Assembly: GCA_963931865.1 (NCBI GenBank)
Contig: OZ007506.1
Span: 19,638,100 to 19,702,099 of the forward strand
Source: Axinella damicornis
Taxonomy: Eukaryota > Porifera > Demospongiae > Axinellida > Axinellidae
Direction of reading: 5' to 3'
Length of the DNA stretch: 64,000 nt
In this document: piece by piece, positions 51,151 to 60,363 of the stretch
How positions within the stretch are numbered: the stretch's first letter is position 1
Layout of the letters: each line of letters begins with the position of its first letter
The notes under the pieces: model-generated
Told to the model about the DNA's origin: nothing
Database searches by the model: none
Seen by the model: only the letters and a program-made list of their open reading frames with translations
Position numbers and translations under genes: made by a program

Positions 51151-54100
51151 TCAGTGATCATGAGGTGTATGCTCAGGGTGCCCTGCAACTCTGAACTGCA
51201 TTTGCAATCGGGCAATGTCAGCGTCCAAGCTGGCCAGATCCTTGCGGAACTCCAGCTCACTGGATGAGGTCAGAGTACTCTGGTGGTCAGAGGTGGCAGA
51301 TCTGGGACTGAAGTAGTCATTCCTATAGCTACTGGGTTTGCAGGTGGTTGTGCTGTTAAGTTTCAGTGGCTTCACTGATCTGAGCAAGGACACTGTTGAT
51401 CCAGAACATTTCGTTTCTGACCAGTTTTGGTCCTCAATTGAAGAGTTTTGTGTGAAATTTGAACCGTCGACAGCTTCAGTTTCTAATTGGCTGGGACTTA
51501 GAGTTTGTTCCAAACCAGGATCTTGGACAGCTGTTGGTGATCTTTCGGAAGCCTCCTGAAGGCTGTTGTGGGCAGTGACTGGGGTAGAGTTCCTGCTCAT
51601 GTACATAGCAAGAAAACTGAGGGAGACAAAATTTAATCACCGTATCAAACTCAACACACTGTTAACTTTACAGATTAGCCTGTACCAATATTACCTGTCA
51701 ACACTGCCGTTGTTCACCAAGCCCTGCAACCGTTGGCCTGCCTCCACAGAGACGTAATAGCCCTCCATGTCATGTGAAGGATTCATCTGTGAAGGGTCCA
51801 GCTTAACCAGCTCAGAATAGAAGTATGCCACACACTGCCTCAGACCACTGTTGAAGAAAGCAGAGCTGTTAAGCCCATAGCCAATAATAATAGCCTAAAA
51901 ATTAAAGCTAGTTTGGTTACGTGCAATGTGCTGAGCACCTTGAAATACTCATGAGTGTGCACAAGGAGACAGTGTAGTCTCACCCCCAACATCCACTGAG
52001 TGAATACTCTGGGAGGTAGTGCAGCTCGCACAGTAGTCTCGGTACCAGACCCAACTCGCACACGGATCTGGTTGGGTCTGGTACCGAGACTACTCGCACA
52101 CTTACAGTAGCTGGTCTTGAGCTTGGAGTAGCTCAGTTTCTTTCTCACTGAGAGAGAGTTTGGTCATCTGAGTCTCCTCTTGTGCCGTGTCCAATGAACA
52201 CCTTGTGGTGGCAAACTGGTCCTGAGTAACTCTTGTTTCTGCATAGCGAATACGTTGGGCACAATGGATTAGCAGCTCATTCAAATTTATGCCATTCCCA
52301 GTGGAAATTAATGACCTGGCTATGAAACTTGCACCCGAAGAACTGAACGGACCTTCTTTAGCCCTTGACACTTCCTGTTCCAAACAGTTGATTTGCTGCT
52401 GTAGCACTGCACTCTGAGTGTGATCGTAACAGACACAGCTTATATCATGAGCACCTTAAAATCAACATTCACCGGAAAACAGAAGGGTTGATTAATCCAT
52501 GCAGATATATAGTCATCTCAGTTTTAGTTTTCGGCAAAGCCTATAGCTTCATTCTCAGGACTTTCCACTTCCAGTTTTCTAGTCTTCGATAGCCAGACAC
52601 AACTGGAAGGGTCTGGTCTACTGCCTATTATAAGACTACACAGTCAGCATGTTGGAGTGTCTGGTTCTTTGATTGTTACCAACTCCCTGGTAGTTGGCTC
52701 CTAGCAATATCTATATCTACATGCTACGGTGCAGTAGTTACGTGTGAGTAAACTAGATGTGTCTGAGATGACAACAGCTTGGCCCTTCTGTATTTGTACG
52801 GGTGAATACACTCACCTTCACTTCCAGCTGTCTTGTACTCTCAGCACTCATGGCCTTCTCCTTCCTCAACTCCTGGAAGTATAAACACATGTAAATGTAG
52901 GTGTCCATGCATATGCCGAGTCACGCTCAATGAACGTACTTCTTCAAGAGATTTCTTTTGAGTCTTCAAAGAACTGAAGGCTCCTACGCTGCTCTGCATT
53001 TCCCTGATCATTGCTGAGACTTGCAATTTCTGGCTGTCCACTGTACGTATGATATAACGGTACAAATAGTTGGATGCTGAGGATTCATGCACAGAGTGGC
53101 CATGGCCAACCTATACCGGTTCTTGTATAGCTACTCAAGATAGATAACTGACAAATCTTACGTTCATCCTGAAGGTTTTGTAGTTTCATCTTGGTTTGAT
53201 CAAGTAATCCTTGAGTTTCCGAGTAAGCCATCTCACTCTTAATCACTCTCCTGAGTCACACAAACCCGTGAATATGGAATGAATACAATCATGCCAGATG
53301 GGAAAAGACACAACCTCTCAGGAAGTAATCAGACTTACTCCAGCAAGTGTGACTTCTCATCTTCCAGCTGCTGCAGTTGAGACAGCCAGTCAGTGATAGA
53401 ATGGGAAGTAGGTTCCACCATCGCAGAGGTGTTTCGGCTGACTGGATGCAGACACAGCTTTGCTAGTTGCTCGAGGTAGCACTTCAGTGAGTTCTCCAGA
53501 CTCTCGAGTTGCTTGAAGAGATCTGAATTAGCTGCCAGCATAAGATAGTATTTGAATTGGTTACAGCATAGAAGCTAGAATGCATGTACTTCCAGACCAT
53601 ACCTGTTCTTACACTTCCTCTGATCCTTCCAACCGTGAGTTGAAAAGAAGAGAACATTTCCTGCATAAGCAATTGGATTTCTTGTGAAGTACTTGGTGTA
53701 GTGGATGCCTTCAATGGGTGAACTGTGTTGGACTCCAGTTCAGCAGTAGCAGCATCTATGGAGTTCTGAACAGGCTGGGATAGTTTGGTAGTTGGACCGA
53801 CTGTACTATTTGATACCAGCTGGTTCACTTCAGTTCTGGAGGCTGTCCGAGTGTTACTTAAACCTGCTTGAGGAGACCCACCCTTCCCAGTATTGCCCTC
53901 AAACCTGAAGTGAGGATGGCTTTTGGAAGCCAAGGTCCCTGAGGGCTGTTGAACTTCGGGGACACACCGAGGAAGACGCGTGTCACTACAGGACTGCAGT
54001 GAACCAAGCCGTGTGTTTCTCCCCTCTGTTTGCACTGATGAGGTACTGGTGGGAAACGGCTGAAGATTACAGACAGCAGGACCGTACTGCCCTGTGAGAG

Positions 54101-56854
54101 TTGGGTGGTACAGTGTGTATGGCACTGGTGCTGAATAAGTGCCGTAAGGATAGGGACGAAGTTGAGGATATGCAGGAGTGTGCGGCGGGTAAGAACTATG
54201 AAGAGGAAGTTGCACGTGAGGCTGAACAGCATGGTGTTGTCTCAACTGTGCCGAGTTAGGGTTCACTGAGGCTGTTCTGCCTGCAGTTATGCTAGCTGGG
54301 AGAGACTGTTTGCTCCCTTGGGGGTGCTGGAGATTTTGAAGAGGAAGTCCGTGCGTACCATTTCTGGACATGATTGGTGCTGCAGCCTCCGTCTGGGTAC
54401 CACTGTCCTTGGTGTTGGCCCCACTCGATTCTGTTCTTAATCTACGACAAGCGATGGCATATTTCCTTGAGGACCTCTGCTTATACGTACCTTTCCTAGT
54501 ATTTAGCTCTTGCTGAACTTTTCCAGCAGAGCTCGAGTGTGGAGTCAAGGACTTTGAAGCCACAATACTTCTTGGTTCAGTTTTTGATCGGGAGTGCTTT
54601 ACAGCCGGTGTTGAGGTAGCATGCAAATATTTAATTGCTCCAGGAAATCTTGCATCAACTGAAGGCTTTGCACAGCTTGCTGGACTTGTCTGAATGGAAA
54701 GGCAACAGATAAAGCATTAAGCTAGATGCAGAGCTAATAATTGAACTCTTGAATGCATACCTTGCCTGTTTGCAGTATTGAACGAGCTGCACCATGCTTG
54801 AGCAGCGTCACAGGTGGATGTGAAGTGTGTTTGCCGGCAGTCTTCCTACCTTCCCTATGGGGATGTTGCTGTGCTTTCTTTGGCAGAGCTGTCCGCATGT
54901 AAATCAATGAGCTTCAAATAACATGAGGCGTACTCAAACATGTAGCCTCGTTCCCAGGCCGTGTGGGAGGAGAGAAAGCGGCCTGGGAACGAGGCTATCA
55001 AATATGTAAAGATACTGCATTTAAAGGTCATGCAATATGATAGGGATGCCTGAAACTGTATGCCAGAATTAACAGAAATAGTATTCACTTACAGTGGCTT
55101 TCTGGGCTGAGTAACGTCTTCAGTAGAGCAGCACATCGGTCAAGGCCATGGTGCACTGAAGCCACCTACAACACACAATCAAATAGGCACAACTCTAGCT
55201 TCTTTCCCAAAACACAAAATGGTAGGCCCGGGAACAAGGCTAGCACAACTTGATATAGCAGCAGCTATGTCACATGCAGATGGATTGAGGTACGCCGTAA
55301 ACTACGTTTATACTTTGCATCAGCTCCTGCAACCCTTTCAACCTAGCCGCCTCAAACCTATTTTGCATAATATACAGCTTCAGTGGAGAAGGTTCTTTGT
55401 CTATTTAGTGAAAAATTTTGACAGTTTTGTAATGAAGTGAGTTCAAACAACATAGCATGCAATACCAGCCAGCCACCCACATGCAAACAGTGGGAGTGGC
55501 TAATGCAATTACTGCAGTTCGGCTGGCCTATCTACATCAATTGTATTTCATGTGCTTTGGAAAGTAATTAACCATGCAAGGGAGTGACTTAGGTATACAG
55601 TTACAAATTGTCGCTCATTGTAGCACGGTAATTGCATACCTGTCTGCTGATCCAGCCCATCCTCCATGGCGTCTAGGCTCTCCCCCCTGTGGAGGTCTAT
55701 AGATTCCTCGCAGATGATAAGCATTTACGATCAGAAGGCCCGACAAGTGACAGCAAAGAGGTTTAGCTGGCTTCTCAACTTCATTGGTGAGCTCAACATT
55801 ATTAAGTACAGCCAATTTGTATGTGCTACCAAAATGTTAGTACATGTCCAGGGTCTAGATCTTTATACTTTTGCCTTAGAAAACCTTGAACACAGTTTGA
55901 GTGTGTTTAATTGGGGTGAGTGTGAGTGGGCCCCACACAGACGAGTTTCTCGTATGTCGAGCTGTAAATCACTTGCAGTTCTTGTTTTTCGTGTTTGTTG
56001 TCGTGTCATCCGTTAATTCGAAACCAGGCATTGAATTGAACATCGAACTGTGACACTAGACCAGAACAGTACCTGCTCAATGGACAATGGCAACAACAAA
56101 TTGCAAGCAAACCATGAAAAGTATACGTCCTTGAATCGTGCAAAGAACTGCAAATAGTCTATCTGTTCGATGGACAATGGCGACAACAGAGACCACTCGT
56201 GGACCTACCTATCCATTGGCTGAGCGATGGGTGAACTGTGAACAATCTAATTCAGCTCTGTACCTCCGCCTGTGGCGACAGCAAAGACGAAGACCGCTGG
56301 TTGACCTACCTATTCACCAACCTAAGACCTCTACATGCCCTGCAGAATACATGGCGTGCTGGACCAGTGTGCAGCATGCATATAGGTCGTGTGTTACCTG
56401 CCATCTGCTAGACTGCTTCCGCTAGCTGACTCACATGGTTCCTGAGTTGTGCATGAGTGTACTTTTCGTGTGATATTTGGCCTGAGGTTGTGTTGTGCTC
56501 ATGCAGTGATAGCTACATACAACTGTTCCACCGGCATGGATACCATGGTTCCACATTCTGCACGCTCCACACATCCTATGACTAGACACGTTCACCCCAC
56601 AATGCTCAGCATGTACATAGTACATAGTCTCGTTCCCAGACGATTTTTTCGTCAAGTCTGGCCCGCGAGTCTACATTTGTACATGGACTGCCCCCGCCCC
56701 CAATAATGTTTGAATGTGACGCTCTATCATCTATGGTGTGAGCGAATGAGTCACATACCTGGTTTTCGGAATCAGTAGAGTAAAGGGAGAATTCAGCTTC
56801 CTTTCTGAAGGGCTCACTAACTCTGCAACAGCCAGGAGTACTAGACATCGTCAT
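51151..56854 (-). CDS. CCDC14: CCDC14-like centrosomal coiled-coil protein
   Basis: Eleven exons, minus strand: 56759-56854, 55093-55165, 54761-54888, 53603-54689, 53339-53522, 53162-53250, 52940-53040, 52816-52872, 52106-52413, 51695-51847 and 51151-51616. They sum to 2742 nt, 913 residues, close to the 950 or so of human CCDC14. N-terminal motifs EFSLYSTDSENQV, HHGLDRCAALL and KHGAARSILQTGK fit my recollection of that family. A long Ser/Pro/Gln-rich region follows (exon 4), then coiled coil from about 500 to 760 (LFKQLESLENSLKCYLEQLA and QKLQVSAMIREMQSSVGAFS), and a C-terminal helix RKDLASLDADIARLQMQF. CCDC14 works in centriolar satellites. The family name rests on memory of short motifs; a coiled-coil protein of unknown family is the alternative. 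It is head-to-head with a short exon at 56970. Confidence 0.72.
52034..52092. mobile_element. Palindromic MITE 13 bp from a CCDC14 splice donor
   Basis: 59-bp near-perfect palindrome, TAGTCTCGGTACCAGACCC to GGGTCTGGTACCGAGACTA. Flanks CTCGCACAG (52025-52033) and CTCGCACAC (52093-52101), 8 of 9 matching. The donor GT is at 52104-52105. Confidence 0.88.
54943..54997. mobile_element. Palindromic MITE with 9-bp duplication
   Basis: TAGCCTCGTTCCCAGGCCG paired with CGGCCTGGGAACGAGGCTA. Flanks TCAAACATG (54934-54942) and TCAAATATG (54998-55006), 8 of 9 matching. CCDC14 intron. Confidence 0.88.
55196..55242. mobile_element. Palindromic MITE, diverged, with 9-bp duplication
   Basis: TAGCTTCTTTCCC ... 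GGCCCGGGAACAAGGCTA. Flanks GCACAACTC (55187-55195) and GCACAACTT (55243-55251), 8 of 9 matching. CCDC14 intron. Confidence 0.7.
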
Positions 56855-56969
56855 GGCGTCATTATAGCTATATCCATCAACGAGCAGCTGTTAGCAAAGT
56901 TCAAAGTGCTTGGCGGGAACCTTAATCGTTGTGGGCGTGGTCACTCCAACCCTGCTGGGCTAGCTAGCC
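56855..56969. promoter_or_regulatory. Divergent promoter region, CCDC14 and a downstream gene
   Basis: 115 bp between the CCDC14 ATG and a plus-strand ATG at 56970. Confidence 0.45.
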
Positions 56970-58043
56970 ATGGCTCAAGAGAACAATGAATCAGCAGCTA
57001 CTGAGAGCCAGGTGCACTTGCACCACAAGCTGTCAGGTCAGTGATTGCAGGATCAAATGCTTAAGCTTGAGCAGTTAGGACCTTTTAATAGTTTAGACTT
57101 CGAGCCTGAAATGGTGTAGCTAGCTAGCTATATCGTGATCGTCATGTTCAATGCATGAGTCTGGTAGAATGTAATCCTATCAGGCCGTAGCCAGCCTTGC
57201 ACAGAGGGAGGTTCGGTCTCATCTGGAGGCATGAAGTAGCTGAGAACAAGTAGTCTCGCGGGCCAGACTTTACATTCCGCCGAGAGGGGAAGTAAAGCCT
57301 GGGAACCTGCCTATTCCATGGAATTCGAAATTATTGTGCGTCACGTAAATGGAATGCTTACTTGTTTTATGCCGTCATGTTCAAAACACTAGCAAAGTTC
57401 TTCACGGCTTCCTCCTGCTCTTTTCGAAGGCTAGAACAGCCTAGAGTCTCAACAAGTGACGTCGATTGCCCGATCAACATCCATCTTCTTGGACAGCTCG
57501 CGCGCTGTGGATTTTCAGAATGCAATTCTACGTTACGTCACAAGTTAAATTGAAATAGAACAATGCGCCAGCATTCCGGCGCACCGGAACCAAAATGGAA
57601 TAGGCAGATCACCAGACGTATTTTTCCCCCCGCGTGTGAAAAATCGTCTGGGAACGAGACTAGAGAACAAGGGGGCGACACTCCCATTGGCGCCATAGTC
57701 AGAGCTGCGACCGGGGTCAAGAAATCTTGGTTACAACAACCACCTCCTTTCAAACCATCCACTGTGGTGCATGATCAAGAAGGAATGTGCACACAAGTGC
57801 AGCCTACTTTGATCCTATTAGCATCACAGATCTCCGAAAGGAAAACCTGAAGATATAAGCTATAGGTCAAGTTTCTTACTTGCAGGTAGCTACGAGGAGT
57901 GGGCAGAGTGTTACAAGTGCATGCAGCTGCAGGTCAAGCATTTCTGTAACTGCCATTCATACCAACGAAATGTGACCGGGTGCTTTTTCCTTTCTGAAAT
58001 TGAGGCATACTTGTATAATTCCTGCCCGGTATGCCTCCTATAA
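56970..58043 (+). CDS. Possible 74-residue Cys-rich protein, or 5' exons of the Kelch gene
   Basis: Exon 56970-57036 (MAQENNESAATESQVHLHHK...) ends in phase 1 at a GTCAGTG donor. It can join 57886-58043 (acceptor TACTTGCAG) to give 74 residues rich in cysteine (YEEWAECYKCM, HFCNCHSY) and ending in SCPVCLL then stop. Alternatively, the first exon can splice to 58170 (acceptor TTTCTAG), which is in frame with the Kelch protein through VCCRMPGF. The two readings compete. I do not recognise the Cys-rich peptide. Confidence 0.35.
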
Positions 58044-58180
58044 CTTCCTGTAACTGTATAAGCAACTTCATTGACAGCTATAGTGCTGAATCTGAGTTAT
58101 AACAGCTCTTCTGTTTTGCAGTGTATATAGTAGTGGATGTTTTGTAATGTGCGCATGTCGTATTTCTAGTGTGCTGCAGG

Positions 58181-59944
58181 ATGCCTGGGTTCTCTAAACT
58201 TGCTGTGAAACCTCCAGAACATGCACCTGCCATCTTGAAGCAATTCAGTTCCCTAAGGAGGGAAGGACTCCTCTGCGATTGTGTTCTTGCTGTGGAACAC
58301 AGGGAGTTTCCAGTCCACCGATGTTTCCTGGCGGCTTGTAGTCCATATTTCCGAGCCCTGTTCACAGCTAAAATGCTTGAAAGTAGAGCCCCTGTTGTGA
58401 ATATCAATGGAGTATCAGTACAAACATTTGAGTTAGTTCTGGATTTCGTATACAATGGTGAGATCATCCTAAACGAAACCAACATCACTGATGTGTTTCC
58501 GGCTGCAGAACTCTTTCAGCTCAGCACTCTCCAAGCGGTATGCATTGATTTCTTTATTAATCAGCTGTGTGCATTGAATTGCTTGGGTATCTGGAAGTAC
58601 GGACGGAATTACTGCAACTCAAAGTTGGAAAAGTCCGCTTGGTTTTGCATTTCCAGCCACTTTATGGATGTTGTAAACAGTGAAGAGTTCTTGAGCCTTT
58701 CGAAAGAAGATCTTTGCACAATTCTATGCTCAGATGATCTCGATATTAGTAGTGAGATGGATGTGTACAGAGCGGCAATGATCTGGGTTCAGAACGATCT
58801 TCCAAGAAGGAAACAAGATATGGTAGATGTCCTCACACATGTCCGATTTCCTTTACTTTCAAATGCAGCACTCTCATCTCTCCTCGGGTCCCAGACGGAA
58901 GTGTTCTCAACAGACAAATCTGTGCATGAGCTACTGATTCAGGCAAAGAATGCACAGAGGTTAAGAAGCACAAGATCCAGGCAAAAGAAAATTTCAGCAT
59001 TTCAAAAGGAGAGCCTCACTCCACGCAGGAGTAGGAAAGCCATTGTGGTCGTTGGAGGTTACAGCGGAGAATTTGTGAGCAACTGTGAGGTCTATGATGA
59101 GAAAGCTGAATCTTGGCATGAGTTGGACTTTGAGCTGTCATCATGCAAGCATCTTCACTGGATAGGAGTCATTGGCATGCGACTCTACGCCCTTGGTGGT
59201 AGCAGCATTGCAAACATCAATGAGGTCATATCCAAGTTCACGTCCAGTGCAGTGAAACAGCTCCAGTCTTCAGCCTTTTCAACTGAATGGGAGTCTGAGG
59301 CTACGCTGCCTCATGATTGCTCGGGCATGCAAGTCTGCCTGATGGATGAGTGCATCTACACCTGTGGGGAGACCTCCATCAATGATTTCCCTGTTTATGG
59401 TATTTCTTGCTACAACCCAAGCTCGGGGGAGTGGGAGTATCTCACCTCCCTTCCACACGCCATAGTGTCAGCAGGGTTTATATCCCACGCTAAGAAGCTG
59501 TACATTCTTGGTGGAATGGACCCAATTAGTGGGGACATTTCAACCCGCTTTGAGAGCTATGACCCTTCTACCAACACCTGGGAGTCTGATTTACCAAGCC
59601 TCATCACTGGCCGATACCACATGGGTATTGCTGTACTTAACAATTGCATTTATGCTATAGGCGGTATTGGTGATGATCGAGGAGAAATCAATGTTCTTTT
59701 GAAAACTGTGGAGCAGTATTCATTTAATAGAAACAGTCAGTGGTCATCGATAGCTCCTCTTACATCCCCGAGGGCCGGAATGGCTGCATGTGTCTGGAAT
59801 GGGAAGATCTTTACGGTTGGCGGTGAGACTTCAGATGGTGTCAACTGTGACACGACGGAACAGTTTGATCCCAACGTTGGAAAATGGACTACTGTTGCAC
59901 CTTTGAAGCATCCCAGAATCTATTCCAATGCTATTGTAGTGTAA
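58181..59944 (+). CDS. BTB-BACK-Kelch protein (KLHL family)
   Basis: 587 residues from ATG 58181, one coding exon. The BTB domain is at about 24-135 (LLCDCVLAVEHREFPVHRCF, then LAACSPYFRALF) and the BACK domain at about 140-245. Six Kelch blades run from about 286 to the end, marked by VVVGGYSG, LYALGG, IYTCGE, LYILGGMD, IYAIGGIGDD and IFTVGGE. Such proteins usually link substrates to cullin-3 ubiquitin ligases: BTB and BACK bind CUL3 and the propeller binds the target. The cullin role is family knowledge, not seen here. The frame is open upstream to 58170, where an AG acceptor lies, so an upstream coding exon (56970-57036) may add an N-terminal extension. I cannot assign a specific KLHL number. 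Confidence 0.88.
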   Translation: MPGFSKLAVKPPEHAPAILKQFSSLRREGLLCDCVLAVEHREFPVHRCFLAACSPYFRALFTAKMLESRAPVVNINGVSVQTFELVLDFVYNGEIILNETNITDVFPAAELFQLSTLQAVCIDFFINQLCALNCLGIWKYGRNYCNSKLEKSAWFCISSHFMDVVNSEEFLSLSKEDLCTILCSDDLDISSEMDVYRAAMIWVQNDLPRRKQDMVDVLTHVRFPLLSNAALSSLLGSQTEVFSTDKSVHELLIQAKNAQRLRSTRSRQKKISAFQKESLTPRRSRKAIVVVGGYSGEFVSNCEVYDEKAESWHELDFELSSCKHLHWIGVIGMRLYALGGSSIANINEVISKFTSSAVKQLQSSAFSTEWESEATLPHDCSGMQVCLMDECIYTCGETSINDFPVYGISCYNPSSGEWEYLTSLPHAIVSAGFISHAKKLYILGGMDPISGDISTRFESYDPSTNTWESDLPSLITGRYHMGIAVLNNCIYAIGGIGDDRGEINVLLKTVEQYSFNRNSQWSSIAPLTSPRAGMAACVWNGKIFTVGGETSDGVNCDTTEQFDPNVGKWTTVAPLKHPRIYSNAIVV

Positions 59945-60363
59945 CGTATCTTTCTACTGTTAATGAAATTTTGATAAGCATGACGGGGAAGTGCAAGGCA
60001 AGCATATCTATGCCAGTGAATGTGGCTACTAGCTACCTGTGTTGTGCTATCATTCCTATATACCTTGTACCAATTAAGTTGGAAATGGCACCATGCCTTA
60101 TGTGGTTAATTTATTGGTCCGGCGGGAAGTAGGGGAATGGGTATAGGGCCGGGGCCATGAATGCGCATGCGTGTCCGGTACCTATATTTGATAGTACTTC
60201 CTGCCGGACCAATATCGGTATATCTCCACGTACGTCTGCATATCTGACCTTTGAACCGAGCGAAGCAGCCCGAGAAAAACACTTTGTTTTTCAGTACTGG
60301 CGCTCGTGGCGGTGTAGACTGCAGTTTCCAGGAAACTCACTTTACTACATTCATTTGCGAAGG
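59945..60363. other. Intergenic gap with an inverted repeat
   Basis: ATTGGTCCGGCGGGAAGTA (60113-60131) and TACTTCCTGCCGGACCAAT (60195-60213) are inverted copies, 18 of 19 matching, bracketing about 63 bp. This may be another short MITE or a hairpin in the KLHL 3' UTR or the next promoter. Confidence 0.6.

Noticed and set aside
57245..57662. More palindromic MITE halves (57250 and 57645)
   Set aside because: Single ends or poor pairing and no target duplication.
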